A DNA stretch of 64,000 bases from Ursus arctos (taxonomy: Eukaryota; Chordata; Mammalia; Carnivora; Ursidae): positions 16,440,001-16,504,000 of the forward strand of contig NW_026622886.1 in NCBI RefSeq assembly GCF_023065955.2, given 5' to 3'. Below are positions 10,834-21,640 of the stretch, piece after piece. The notes beneath the pieces are model-generated. The model was not told the DNA's origin. It ran no database searches and saw nothing but the letters and a program-made list of their open reading frames with translations. How positions within the stretch are numbered: position 1 is the first letter of the stretch; every line of letters starts with the position of its first letter. A program made the position numbers and the translations under genes.

Positions 10834-10935
10834 AGGGTTTCTTAATCTTGGTACCCTCGCCATTTTGGATCAGATAATTATTTATTGTGCGGGGCTGTCC
10901 TGAACATTGTAGGACGTTTAACAGCATTCCCTTTT
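10834..10935 (-). mobile_element. hAT-type DNA transposon fragment
   Basis: The string 'gcggggctgtcctgaacattg' followed by 'taggacgtttaacagcat' matches a very common mammalian hAT-derived repeat. The same family recurs at 11160 and 12041 in the opposite orientation. I am unsure of the exact family name. Confidence 0.6.
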
Positions 10936-11159
10936 ATAGTTTAGCTCCTAGCCCATATATTCCTCTGCCACATTCAACTGCAAATGCCCAATCCTGGCCA
11001 AATCCTACTCTCCCCTCCATGCCTGCACCTGTATAGTTGAATATGACTGAAGAAAACACACAGTCATAATATAAACCCATAAGCATCCAGCAGGTCCTTA
11101 ATGCTGCTCATTGTCCCTACTACATTTTCTAATCTAGTTAGACACTCATTTTCCTACCG
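10936..11159. other. Unassigned interval
   Basis: Short unique stretch between two relatives of one DNA-transposon family. No gene features seen. Confidence 0.35.
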
Positions 11160-11220
11160 TAGTGGTTCTTAACCAAGGTTGATTTTACTCCCTCAGTGGA
11201 TACTTGCAATGTCTGGAAAC
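11160..11220 (+). mobile_element. hAT-type DNA transposon, left part
   Basis: Begins 'agtggttcttaaccaagg', a hAT-Charlie-like terminus, and runs to 'caatgtctggaaac', where an L1 interrupts it. The element resumes at 12041. Confidence 0.7.
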
Positions 11221-12040
11221 TTGTTTTTAAGTTTTAATTCCAGTATAGTTACCACACAATGTTATATTAGTTTCAGGTGTACAATGTAGTCTTTCAACAA
11301 TTCTATATATTATTCAGCACTCGTCCAGATAAATGTACTCTTAATCCCCTTCACCTATTTCACCCATCCCCCACCCACCACTCCTCTGGTAACCATCATT
11401 TGTTCTCTTTAGTTAAGAGTTTATGTTTTCCGGTTTGTCTCTTTTTTTCTTTTTTGTTTGTTTTGTTTGTTAAATTCCACGTATGAGTAAAATCATATGA
11501 TATTTGTCTTTCTCTGACTGACTCTATCCAGAGTCAGTTGCGAATGGCAAGATTTCATTCTTTTTATGGCCGACTAATAATCTTGCCTACGTAGACCACC
11601 ACTTATTTATCCATTATCAGTGGACACTTGGGCTGCTTCTTGGCTACCGTACGTAATGCTGCAATAAACAAAGGAGTGCCTGTATTTTTTTGAATAGATG
11701 TTTTCATATTCTTTGGGTAAATATCCGATAGTGTGATTACTGGATCATAGGGTAGTTCTATTTTTAACTTTTTAAGGGAACTCCATACTGGTTTCCACAG
11801 TGGCTGTACCGGTTTGCATTCCCACCAACAGTGCAAGAGGGTTCCCCTTTCTCCACATCCTTGCCAACATTTGTTATTTTTTGGTTTTTGATTTTAGCCA
11901 TTCTGGCGGGTATGAGGTGATATCTCATTGTAGTTTTGAGTTGCATTTCCTTGATGATGAGTGATGTTGAGCATCTGTTCATGTGTCTGTTGGCCACCTG
12001 TATGTCTTCTTTGGAGAAATGTCCATTCATGCCTTCTGCT
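11221..12040 (-). mobile_element. 5'-truncated carnivore L1, antisense
   Basis: Left to right on the + strand this is reverse-complemented L1 3' UTR ('gtttcaggtgtacaatgta') followed by the ORF2 C-terminus. On the minus strand, 11603-11836 still reads as the typical end of ORF2 protein ([18 protein letters not shown] and onward), with stops elsewhere. The target-site duplication is 11211-11220 against 12041-12050, with one mismatch. It is about 820 bp, has little poly-A left and is inactive. Confidence 0.93.
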
Positions 12041-12135
12041 GTCTGGAGACATTTTGGATTGTCAGAACTGGAGAAGGGTATGCTATTGGTATATCACATG
12101 CAGAGGTCAGGAATTCTGCTAAGCTGCTAGTGACC
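12041..12135 (+). mobile_element. hAT-type DNA transposon, right part
   Basis: Resumes at 'gtctggagacattttgg', repeating the last ten bases before the L1, and continues through 'ggtcaggaattctgctaag'. Together with 11160-11220 it forms one collinear element. Confidence 0.7.
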
Positions 12136-12219
12136 ATATCGGGTCACTGCAATGATTACATAAAATAACTGGCAGATAAGGGGATTGAAAATGCTGGGAA
12201 CATTGGCAGGGGATGCTTG

Positions 12220-12415
12220 TTTCTTTGTCCTGACAATTATATATGCTATCTCACTTAATCTTGACCATATCACTATGAAGTCACATCCTCTTTTTATTGG
12301 GAACTGAGGCTCAGAAAGATTGAGGGTTTTTTCTAAGCTAGTGAATGCAAAATTAGAATGCAAACCCATTTCTGGCTGGCTATCTCCATAACTCTGTATT
12401 TCCACAAGAAACATT
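12220..12415 (-). mobile_element. MIR SINE, antisense
   Basis: Reverse-complement MIR landmarks appear in order: 'ctatctcacttaatcttgac', 'gaactgaggctcagaaag' and a degraded 'gcaaacccatttctggctg'. Confidence 0.75.
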
Positions 12416-13084
12416 ACCTTCTTCCTGATTAACACAGATCTAGGCCTACACATGAGGAATCATTAAGAACCAGCACTTAACATTTTCGGCCCGGCACAGT
12501 CAGAAGAGACAGTGACTCAAATGGAGGAAAAACGTCACACTGACAATAAGAAAGAAACAATGACACTCTAGCTTAGTTTGAACCCTGAGCCATCTTGCTT
12601 AATGATTCCACTGCACGTGTACTTCACTAATTTATTCCAGCCTTTTCCTAACTGAGTGGGAGATAGCTGCCTTTTAGATTTTCCGCTCCTGTTTCATTGA
12701 ATCCAACCCAAGTTTGTTGATACCTTAAGTGACTTATTAGTTAATTGGTGCCTTGCTGGTAGCACAGTGCCTTGGTCCCTAGGCAGTTCTAAAGGCTGGG
12801 GTGAGATGGGTGAAATCTTTTGGAAATGTCCCCTGTGGCTGGGTGGGAATGGTCTTGCTGGCTGCCTTCGCAGCAAACAAGGGCTTCCACCATCTTGCCC
12901 TCTATAGGCCAGTGAGCTGGAGCTCCTTGCCAGATTTTGTCTTTCAACCTTGAACTCAGTTCTTGCTGTGTGGGTGGCCATATCTCACTCTTACCAGCCA
13001 GGGTATCCTTTCTGAGCTATGGCAGCAGTTAGTAGTTAGTCAGTGTTTAACTTTCTCCGAGTCAGTGAAACTAGGGCCAAGACG
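12416..13084. other. Unassigned interval
   Basis: Mixed unique DNA. A 95-codon antisense frame at 12694-12981 has no recognisable domain and no exon-like flanks. Confidence 0.4.
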
Positions 13085-13255
13085 GTACCATGGGTTATAC
13101 CAGGAATGCTCTGATATAATCCTAGCTCCATGATTCACCGCTGGATGACCCAGGGCAAGAGATGGGGTTCTCTTCTCTGCAAAGTGGGGTAGGAACCCCT
13201 GTGCTACAGGGTTCCTGTAAAAAGCTCACTGAGCTCCAGCCCAGGGCTTAATGCA
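13085..13255 (+). mobile_element. MIR SINE, sense, diverged
   Basis: 'atcctagctccatgattcac', 'ggatgacccagggcaag', 'gcaaagtggggtaggaac' and 'ccagggcttaatgcac' follow the MIR order, with gaps. Confidence 0.55.
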
Positions 13256-13264
13256 CACTCCTCA

Positions 13265-13510
13265 CTGAGGCCTTGATGCTGTGCTAATCCTTTCCCAAGG
13301 GTTACTTCAGTTAACTCTCACAATGGCCCTAAGAGGTAAAATAACATTAAAGTCATCATTTTATAGATAGGGAAAATGGGTCAGAGAGAGAGAGAGAGAG
13401 AATACTTAAATAACATGCTTGCTGTCACATAGGCAGGAGATAGTGGTAACAGGTTTCAGACTCAAGCAGATGAACTTCAGAGCCTATGTTCTTAGTCATT
13501 AGCCAACAAT
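13265..13510 (-). mobile_element. MIR SINE, antisense, with GA expansion
   Basis: 'cagttaactctcacaatggc', 'attttatagatagggaaaat' and 'tgctgtcacataggcag' are MIR reverse-complement landmarks. The 'cagagagg' segment has grown into a (GA)n run at 13383-13402. It lies back to back with the preceding sense MIR. Confidence 0.75.
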
Positions 13511-13654
13511 CCTCGGAGTGAGCAGTTAGCAGGAGGTGACCATGTTGTCGTTTTGGATGATGATGTTACTGTTTTATCTTTCTTATGTGGCTCCCTTCTC
13601 AACTTTCCAACTTCCTTGGGATCTGTGTCTATACACAAGGATGTTCCTTTGTTT

Positions 13655-13935
13655 TCTCATTCAATAGATATTTCTAAAAAACAGATTCTGTGCCACATAG
13701 CATCTCACCTAAGACAAGTAAACCAGACAGACATGGTTCCTGACCTCTTGGAATAGTTCGGTGGGGAAGATACATTGTAAAAAACGTGCCAAATGATGGG
13801 TTAATGGCAAGTGTGATGAAGAAGAAGTCAAGAGAGCTAGTAAAGTTGATAACAGGGGAGCTCTAACCTTGGAAGTGGTAGGGGGCCAGGAAGGCCTCTT
13901 GGGTCGGAAGAATTCTCTTCCTCTTTCCTGGAAGC
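13655..13935 (-). mobile_element. L2 3' end, antisense
   Basis: Starts with 'tcattcaatagatatttcta' (L2 3' terminal text), then 'catggttcctgacctcttgg', 'gcaagtgtgatgaagaagaa' and 'ccaggaaggcctctt'. These blocks occur in the same order in the reverse-complemented L2 3' part. Confidence 0.75.
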
Positions 13936-14122
13936 CTGTAGGGGAGGGATGTTAGTATTTTTTTGAGGAGATTCAGAACAGACTATCAGAGTTATTTTTA
14001 TGCTAACTTTCTTATTAAAAACAAAACAAAACAATTTATGGGTTTTAAAAATCACGTGACAAACCATTAGGAAAATTGAGTTCATGCAGTAGGTTAAATA
14101 TGAACATATGATAAAGTTTCTT

Positions 14123-14296
14123 TTTTTCTTCTTCTTTTTTTTTTTTTATTAGAAACAGAGCGGGAGAGGGAGAAAAGAGAATCTTAAGCAGGCTCCACGC
14201 TGGGGAGCCTGAAGCAGGGCTCAATCTCACGACCCTGAGATCATGGCCTGAGCCGAAATCAAGAGTCAGATGCTGAGCCGCCCAGGGGCCCCGTAA
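14123..14296 (-). mobile_element. Can-SINE, older subtype, antisense
   Basis: T-rich tail, 'gagcctgaagcagggctcaa', and a head ending 'gccgcccaggggcccc'. The exact 13-bp duplication at 14110-14122 and 14297-14309 sets the boundaries. Internal divergence marks it as older than the bear-like copies. Confidence 0.93.
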
Positions 14297-14309
14297 GATA
14301 AAGTTTCTT

Positions 14310-15229
14310 AGTCGTTTTCTCCACAGGAGAAAGTTTCCTTCTGCTTTGGAAATACCCATCCTCCCTCCGTTCATGTGAAGTTTCATCCAGTCTACTCTAG
14401 CAGCCCCCCGCTCTTGAGTTTGGGGGTTGGTGAGGAGATACTTTGTGCACATACATTAGAGGCCTTTTGCCCCCAGCTGTTGCCAAATCCTAGATTGTTC
14501 CTTCAAAACACAGCCTTTAGACCCTTGAGGGCTTTCTTCCAACATACAGCTATGCCAGTTTATTGTCCTAGATCTGTTTTAAAAATTTACATTTCCTTAA
14601 GATGTTAAAATACTTAACCCAGGGGGATCAATTGTTTCCCCATAAAATGTTGTAGCTCTACATATTAAATTTCCACCTAAAAATATATGGAAGGATTTGT
14701 AAAATATTTAGGCTAAGAGACATAGCACAAACCCAATTTATCACATGCTATAAATAATGAAGCAGTTTTCTAATTAGATGTTATTTCCCCAAATAAAGAC
14801 AGACCACAGTAGATTATTTCTGTAGTCCTTTTTTTAAAAAAAAATCAATTCATCAGTACATCTGAAATCCATATACCAAACTGGCAGAAAATCAAGATAT
14901 TAATTTATATGGGAGAAGAAAACCCCTTGAGATTTCCATTTAAATATGTACATCCTGGATCCATTTCAGGTTCTGATTGAAAATCAGGGGTTCGATATTT
15001 TATGGCAGATTATAGGCAGAATCCAGAGAATTAGATGAGACATTTTCTGACATGTATTATCTCCTTGATGAACCAAAGCCTTGCTTTCAGATTCATTTTC
15101 AGTATGATTTCCCTGTTGGATACGTCCTGGATGCCATGGTGAGAAGCCAGCAGGAAAACTCCAGGGAAGAGGTCAGAAACGATGCTATCAGAAAGAGAAA
15201 TGTCATGGGACAAGGACTAAAAATTGGAA
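14310..15229. other. Repeat-free AT-rich interval
   Basis: No repeat recognised. The part from about 14620 to 14820 is AT-rich with phased TAAT-type cores ('ttctaattagatgttatt' near 14768) and could be conserved non-coding DNA. No exon seen. Confidence 0.35.
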
Positions 15230-15320
15230 ACAATGAGAGAGGGAGTTAGGGAGGGAGAGAAAGAGGGAGAAAAAAGAGAGGGCTATACATCTGTATCTAT
15301 CTATATCTATATCTGTATGG
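15230..15320. repeat. Purine-rich tract and (TATC)n
   Basis: GA/GGGA-rich low complexity at 15232-15282 is followed by degenerate TATC repeats at about 15290-15316. Confidence 0.8.
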
Positions 15321-16694
15321 AGAGAGAATTTGCATGCAAGAAAGAACAATATAAGAAATAATACATGGAGTACTGCCACTAACATGATCATTTTGGTTCC
15401 TCTTATTTAAACCCTCTTTAAGCCTTCACTTGTAATTAATAAGAACTGCTATTTAAAAAATTTCAGAAGGACTTCTGTTTAGTGTTGAAACATAAAAGAA
15501 AAATATTGGCCTTTCATCATCTCCAAGAGAAAAAAAACCCCCACACGATTTATGTATATACTTTGGAATCAAAGCCCCTTTTAAGTCTCTTGGAGCTGAT
15601 CATAAATAGAAGCCAAGTCTGATCTCCTAAAATAATAAAATAGTAGAAAAAAAGATAATGTACCCTACCATTTAAGCATTTGGACCACATCATTAAGTGT
15701 GGTTCAAGTGAGTGCCATTAAATTAGTCCTAAGAATGCAATGCATTGGAATTTGTGTAGCAGGGGCTGTTTTTCTGTATAGAAGCAACTGCTGATTAGGG
15801 AACAGTAACAGTAAGAGGGAAACTCTTTCTGGTTGCTTTCCCAAGAATGGTGCTGGCATCCACTGAGCTGGCCACTAACCCTCCCTGAACCCAGTTTCCC
15901 TTGGGCCTGATGCTGTTGGCTATGGTTTTTCTTCTAAAGGGAAACTGACAACCTTACTTTTCAAGTGGAGGAAACGTGAGTTATATATATTAGTGCTAGT
16001 ACTCAGTTAAGCAGGTTACGTCCTAGACAGTAGAGTTTTGATAGAGACCAAACCTTATCCTGGGAAGAAGAAATTAGCTGTACATTTGGTGACAAAGGCA
16101 GCTGAATTTTCCCCCAGAAAGGCCGATTTAGATGCGAACCTGAAGCATGTAGCCAACACGTGGCGCAGAGTCTGCTGAAACTTAATACGTTTTCCCACCG
16201 AAGTACATTTGGGAGGTGGGGGGAAGTTCAAATAGAGATAAACAGCAATCTAAGACCGGGAAGCATCCTTAGAGACAATCATTTTTTTAGACAGAAAACA
16301 GAAAGGCTTATGTATACAGCTGGTATTTACATGAATTCCTCCCACTGATGCCTGGGACTTTGGAAGACAGACCAAGAGATAGGAGGGAAGCAGCTGTCTG
16401 TGCAGATGTTGTCAACAAGTAGGATTCGGAATTCTGATCTGGTATGCAAAAGCCCGCAGCCAGCGACTTTTACCTGAGGATCTGGGGGAGACAGGCCGCT
16501 AACTGACCTCTAAATGTTGGTGTATTCAGGGCTTATTCCTCAGCTTCCTTCTTTATCTGTCTTTTCTCCCTAGATGAACTCACCCAGTCTGGGCTATGTA
16601 AATGCAATTTACGCAGATTTAATGTTTGTAAAGCGATGCGAGCCATGCTAGTTCATAGTAAGCACCGTAGACGCGTCAGCTCTCTCTGTTTATT
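15321..16694. other. Repeat-poor interval
   Basis: About 1.4 kb in which I recognise neither transposable elements nor exons. It is one of the longer apparently unique stretches. Short frames occur but show no protein signature. Confidence 0.4.
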
Positions 16695-17172
16695 ATAGCT
16701 AATTGCCTACTAACTCTTTCCACTTGGATGTGATAGGTATCTCCAAATTAAGTCCAAAACGGAATGGCAGGTTTTACTGTTCCCCCAAACCAATCTCCCC
16801 TGTGCTGTTTTTCCATCTCTGTAATAGCAGCTTGACCCAGTGACTCAGGCCAAACGCTTAGGAACCATTGTGGATTCCTCTTTCTCTCTTACTCTTCACA
16901 TCCAATTCAACAGCAAGTCATTCCGGTTAAACCTCTGAAACAGAAAACAAATCCGTCCACCTCTCTCCATCTTTACTGCCACTCTTCTTGAACAAGCCTC
17001 CCCCGTCTCTTGCCCGGAGGACGGCAGAAACCGTTTACCTCTTCTTTTTGCTTCCAGTCTTCCATTATGGTCCATTCTCCACACAGTATCTGGAAGGATC
17101 TCTTTAAAACGTGAATAGGGGTCAGGCTTATGACTCACCAATGACTTAGCATAAAATTCAGTCTCCCTCCGT
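16695..17172 (+). mobile_element. L2 fragment, 5' segment of an interrupted copy
   Basis: Follows the L2 coding strand after the reverse transcriptase YADD region: 'tctttccacttggatgtgat', 'gactcaggccaaacgctta', 'atccaattcaacagcaag' and 'gtccattctccacacag'. An LTR interrupts it at about 17173, and it resumes near 17507. Confidence 0.8.
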
Positions 17173-17506
17173 TCTAGTCCATTTGGGCTGCTGTAACAGA
17201 GCTGCTGTGGACAGGACGGCATGAGCAACAAGCGGTTCTGGGGGCCGGAAGTCCAAGATCAAGGTGCTGGTATATTCGGTGTCTGGTGAGAGCCCACTTT
17301 CTGGTTCACAGACAGCTGTTTTCTCAAAGTGTCTTCATATAGCAGAAGGGGCGAGGAAGACCTCTAGGGTCTCTTTATCAGGACACTAATCCCATTCATG
17401 AGGACTCATGATCTAATCAGCCCCCAAATCTCCACTTCCTAATACCATCACACTGGGAATTAAAATGTCAACAGATACACTTTGGGGGTGACACAAACAT
17501 TCAGGC
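17173..17506 (-). mobile_element. ERVL-MaLR (MLT1/MST-like) solo LTR, antisense
   Basis: Reverse-complement MaLR text: 'gtccatttgggctgctgtaa', 'ggccggaagtccaagatcaa', 'taataccatcacactgggaa' and 'tttgggggtgacacaaacat'. No internal retroviral sequence is present. It sits inside an L2, so it is younger than that L2. Confidence 0.88.
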
Positions 17507-17910
17507 TAAGTCACCTTCCCATGAAGTACAAAGCCCAAGCCTTTCCTCTACGCAGCCTATCTCTTCCTCACTACACTCTAGACTTCTTTTTGTTCTTTCC
17601 ATTTGTTCCCCTGCATTGTTTCTCCTCCCATCGGCCACCCCTGTCCCCCACCAACAATAGTTTATTTTTTTCTCAAAATTCAGGTTGCAGCCCACGTGTT
17701 GTGTTGGAGGATTTCCCTGACTGTTGAGCTCATTCTGAACAAGCTCCCACCCCCTTTGCTCCAGGACGGTTCTGTCTCTGCGCCCCCCACCGTCCGGACC
17801 CATCTGCATCATGTACCGGCACTCCGGCCGTCTCCACCTACTGTTAGCACAGGCTCCTGGAGTGCAGCGGCCTTTTCTGTCCCATTTGCTGCATCTCAGC
17901 TGCTTAGGAC
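17507..17910 (+). mobile_element. L2 fragment, 3' segment of the interrupted copy
   Basis: Continues the L2 text with 'gaagtacaaagcccaagcc', 'ggatttccctgactgt' and 'ctgttagcacaggctcctgg'. A 140-codon antisense frame at 17501-17923 is a by-product of its C-rich composition. Confidence 0.7.
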
Positions 17911-18489
17911 GGTCCTGGAACAATGAAGAGGCTCAAAGAATATGAAGAAATAGAAAATTATCCAGGAGTCTGATAGGTGGGAGGGGCTAAAATCTTGAAG
18001 CTTGTTTAGGGAGAGCAGCGGCGTGTCTGACATGTGAGAGTGATAAAACTACAAGAAGAGGGACCCTGTGATTTACTTAGAATGCGGGCTGGAAGCTCCG
18101 TCTAAAGTCACGCTTTTCATGTGCCCACTAGTTTCCTCGCCTTAACTATGCAAGGACAACGTTCCAGAATTTCTCTTTTTCTATATAAAATCACACTTTT
18201 TTTTTTTTAGTGTTCTGTTGGATCATTTCCATCATCATGCAAAGATGTGATCTTTCCTTTCTTAAAAAAAAAAAAAATACAAAGAAACAAACCAAAAACC
18301 CAACTTGACTTCTTATCTTCCTCTGCCTATTTCCTCTGCTCCCTGTTAGCACAGAATTTACAGAAAGGGGTGCCTATTCTTCCTGCTCCAATCCTTCTTT
18401 TCCAATTCTTTTTGGAACTCCCTCCAATCAGACTTCCACCGCCAGCCCACTACCAAACTGCGTGTGGCCGCAGATGACCTCCGTGTAAG
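17911..18489. other. Unassigned interval with homopolymers
   Basis: Contains a T-run near 18198-18209 and an A-run near 18264-18276. The second half is C/T-rich and may be a diverged lead-in to the next L2. Confidence 0.4.
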
Positions 18490-19310
18490 GAGGCTCTAGT
18501 CCATGCCTGACTTTTCCTATCAGTAACTCTCACTCCGGCCTTGATTTTTCTTGACTTCCATACACCTCATTCTCTTGGCTACTGTCTTCCTCGCTGATGG
18601 CTTCCTCTCGGTCGTCTTTGCGGGTGTCTCCTCACCTCTCTCAACTCTAACGATTCGAGTGCCCCAAGACGCAGAGCTCAGGCAGCTTCTTTTTCTATCT
18701 TTACTCACATCCTTGGTGATTTCATGGAGCTTCACACCCTCAACTTTCCTCTCTATGCTTACGACTCCCAGATTTTTATCTCCAACCTGGACATTTCCCA
18801 AGTCTTGCCACTTACCTCACAACATTGAAATGTCCTAAGCTTCTTTTTTCACTCAAATCTCCTCTTCCTCTGTTGTTTCCAGCTCAGTAAATGGTGACTA
18901 TGATTCCCCAGAGGGGCACACAAAAACTTGGAACCCCGGATCCACACTGAACAACTCCGTCCTCCATCCTGGAGACGCTACTTTTAAAATGAATCCAGAA
19001 TCTGACAGTGTCTCTCCATTACTATCCTGGTTGAAGCATCATGTTTTCCTTGAATTATTGCAATATCCTCCTAATTGTTTTTCCTATTTCCTTTCTGTCC
19101 TGTTAGAATCTATTTTTAGCATGGCAGTCTGAAAAATCCTTTTAATATCTAAGTCACCCAAAGTCAGTCCTCTGCTCAGAGCAGTGTTTGCCTTCTTGCT
19201 CAGAGTAAAAGCTAACTTCCCAATAGACGGTAAGGTTCCTGGGAGCTTCATACATGCCTACAATGGCACCTGGCACATAGTAGGTACTTAATTAATATTT
19301 AATAATTCAA
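18490..19310 (+). mobile_element. L2 fragment with reverse transcriptase region, sense
   Basis: 'tctatgcttacgactcccag' is the decayed site encoding the YADDSQ motif of L2 reverse transcriptase. It is followed by 'ccagctcagtaaatggtgac', 'aatgaatccagaatctgaca' and a 3' end 'cacctggcacatagtaggta'. A jump near 19205 removes most of the C-terminal coding part, so this copy is internally deleted or two pieces are abutted. Confidence 0.78.
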
Positions 19311-19346
19311 TAAATTAAAAGATAGGCTCATCAGAAAGGGAGGCAG

Positions 19347-19540
19347 GGGCGCCTGGGTGGCACAGCGGTTAAGCGTCTGCCTTCAGCTCAGGGCGTGATC
19401 CTGGCGTTATGGGATCGAGCCCCACATCAGGCTCTTCCACTATGAGCCTGCTTCTTCCTCTCCCACTCCCCCTGCTTGTGTTCCCTCTCTCTCTGGCTGT
19501 CTCTATCTCTGTCAAATAAATAAATAAAATCTTAAAAAAA
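19347..19540 (+). mobile_element. Can-SINE (SINEC, bear-like subtype), sense
   Basis: Complete copy from 'ggggcgcctgggtggcacag' to the A-tail. The Pol III A box lies near 19356-19372 and the B-box-like 'gggatcgagcccc' at 19411-19423. An exact 12-bp duplication flanks it (19335-19346 and 19541-19552). Low divergence suggests a recent insertion. Confidence 0.97.
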
Positions 19541-19639
19541 AAAGGGAGGCAGAGTAATACTATATGACAATAATAGCTTAATTTTGTTCAGAAACGCCCC
19601 ATAAGGGTAAAGTACATGTAGAATTTCTTGGCAACTGAT

Positions 19640-20130
19640 TCTCCCGTTTGTGGTCTTTTGCCCATCACCCTCTGTCCTGTTTCTGCTTCTCTCCCGCTCA
19701 TTCATTCCTCTCCAACAACACCATCCTTCGTACTGTTTCTCAAATGTGTTGGGTATGTTCCTGTCTTGGAGACGTAGAACTTGTTGCTTCCTGTCTTGGA
19801 ACTCTCTGCCCCAAAGATCTGCATGACTTACTCCTTTACCTTCTCCAGTGCTTTGCTCAAATGAATCTTTTTTGGCAAATTTTTTCTTGATCATCTTTTA
19901 AAAATTTTAATTTCACACACATGACAGTCTCCTCTTGCCTAAAAGATTTATTTCCATACAACTAGTCCCTATCTGACATTCTATAATTTTATACTTTTAT
20001 TTGATTAAATGTAAGCTCCTTGAGGGATTTTGGTCCGTTTGGTTCTCTGCTGAATCTTCAGCACTTCCATTAACGCCAGACATGAGGAGGCTCTCAGTAG
20101 ATATGTGTTGAATGGATGAATGAGGTATGA
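19640..20130 (+). mobile_element. L2 3' segment, sense
   Basis: Runs from the L2 C-terminal coding region ('ttggaactctctgccccaaa', 'agtgctttgctcaaatgaat') to the 3' UTR ('aatgtaagctccttgaggg', 'tgttgaatggatgaatgagg'). It could be the missing C-terminal part of the L2 to its left, or an independent copy. Confidence 0.8.
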
Positions 20131-20799
20131 ATAAACTCTGATATGAAGGAACTGAAACCTCAGTTGGACAAAGAGTTTGAACGACAGATAACACAGGTAC
20201 TGCAAATAACATTTTTTTTCCCACACGAACTCAGATTAATTATTTCTCGCAGCTGTGGAGAGCTTGCAAGTCGGGTCACTGAACTGCTCTTGATTATTGT
20301 TGAGGAATAAAGAAGAAAAAGGATGTGCCAGAGAACTCTGGATAATAAGAAAAAAGTATTCTTATTTTCAAAACAGGGTAAAGCACAGATTTAGCAGACC
20401 TCAGACTGGTACACTTGTACCTGAACCTGATTTTGGAATTGATCATTATATTCTGTGCCTAGTCACTAGAGGAAGTTTGTCACCAAGACCAAATAAGAGT
20501 ATACCAAGAACAAGTCATGTTGGCTAAATTAATTTCTTATTTGCCTTGTTGACAACTAGAACGCCAGAGAAGTATGAGAGAAAGTGTATATTTGCATTTT
20601 AGCAAGTCACTAATGAAAAATCTCCCATTATTTTTGTGGATAAAATGGAGAAAAATAATCTAGACCTGACATAACTAGATAGATTATTAATTTGGTTGAC
20701 AATTAAAGTGATTGCTATCAGCCTGGATAGAAATTCCACCTAAAAAGTTTAATCAGTTCTCCATATTTTGGTAAGCACACTCCAGCCTCTCTTTTTCTC
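20131..20799. other. Unassigned interval
   Basis: Unique AT-rich DNA. A 76-codon frame at 20297-20527 has no recognisable features. Confidence 0.35.
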
Positions 20800-20985
20800 C
20801 TTAAAATAGAGATCAGTGGTGTCCTGTTGCTCTCTCCCTAGTCCTACTCAACATATTTACCAGTGCCTTTATTAATACTAAATTTTCAGATTTAACTCAC
20901 TTGGAACGAATGGCAAATACATTGGTTGACAGAATCTGGATCCAATTCAGTCTCGACTGACTCGGAGGACAAGTTGCCTGTAACA
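20800..20985 (+). mobile_element. CR1/L3 LINE relic, sense
   Basis: The run 'tactcaacatatttaccag', 'tttcagatttaactcacttgg' and 'gttgacagaatctggatcca' parallels the CR1/L3 coding strand after the reverse transcriptase palm. The copy is strongly decayed, so confidence is moderate. Confidence 0.45.
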
Positions 20986-21139
20986 AGACTGAGTAGGCAG
21001 AGTCCTGCCAACCTTAAACAAGTTGCCTGCACCTGTGATGTATGGAGCAGACATAGGTTAGTAGTAGCCCATGTGAAAGCATTAGAGGTTTGATGAGGTA
21101 GGGTGGAAGTGAAGTTGCTACAAAAAGTAGGTCCCACAG

Positions 21140-21340
21140 GGGCGCCTGGGTGGCGCAGTCATTGAGCATCTGCCTTCGGCTCAGGACGTGATCCCAGAGT
21201 CCTGGGATCGAGCCCCACATCAGGCTCCTCTGCTGGGAGCCTGCTTCTTCCTCTCCCACTCCCCCTGCTTGTGTTCCCTCTCTCGCTGGCTGTTTCTATC
21301 TCTCTGTCAAATAAATAAATAAAATCTTAAAAAAAAAAAA
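21140..21340 (+). mobile_element. Young Can-SINE (SINEC), sense
   Basis: Full-length copy starting 'gggcgcctgggtggcgcag', with a clean B-box region 'gggatcgagccccacatcag', the CT-rich middle, 'caaataaataaataaaatc' and a long uninterrupted A-tail. The 18-bp duplication (21122-21139 and 21341-21358) is exact. Perfect duplication and long tail mark it as one of the youngest insertions here. Confidence 0.98.
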
Positions 21341-21504
21341 AAAAAGTAGGTCCCACAGAGGGTAGTCCAGACTGCTGGGGCAGGTTTCTCCACGTGCCAT
21401 GGCTCTGCCATCCTTGGAGAAGGTTGTCTTTACCTGTATGAGCAAAATGGCTCCATTTTATGTCGATGTCCTAAGCTGTAGGAAGAAGAATGTTTTGGGA
21501 AAGT

Positions 21505-21640
21505 GATTCCTTTTTTAAGTTACTTTTAATTTACATATGGTAAAATTATTTTTAGGGGGTGTATCGTCCTGTGAGTTTTAAGATAGAGAGATAGATAGAT
21601 AGATGATAGATAGATAGATTTTTATAACCACCCCTCTTGG
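21505..21640 (-). mobile_element. L1M 3' end fragment with GATA insertion, antisense
   Basis: 'ttttaatttacatatggtaa' followed by 'gtgagttttaagat' and 'ttttataaccaccc' matches the reverse-complemented 3' end of older L1 families, split by a GATA microsatellite at 21582-21619. Confidence 0.55.
21582..21619. repeat. (GATA)n microsatellite
   Basis: Roughly nine GATA-type units with two interruptions. Confidence 0.92.

Noticed and set aside
11603..11836. Intact-looking ORF2 C-terminal frame as an active gene
   Set aside because: It is only the last part of ORF2 in a 5'-truncated L1 of about 820 bp with no promoter or ORF1.
17501..17923. Antisense 140-codon frame
   Set aside because: Lies over the L2 coding strand in antisense; low stop density comes from composition.
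18198..18290. Poly-T and poly-A runs as the tail of a processed pseudogene
   Set aside because: Adjacent sequence matches no gene I recognise, and no target duplication is visible.
19347..19423. tRNA gene at Can-SINE heads
   Set aside because: SINE heads have A- and B-box-like text from a tRNA ancestor but cannot fold into a functional cloverleaf, and SINE bodies follow directly.
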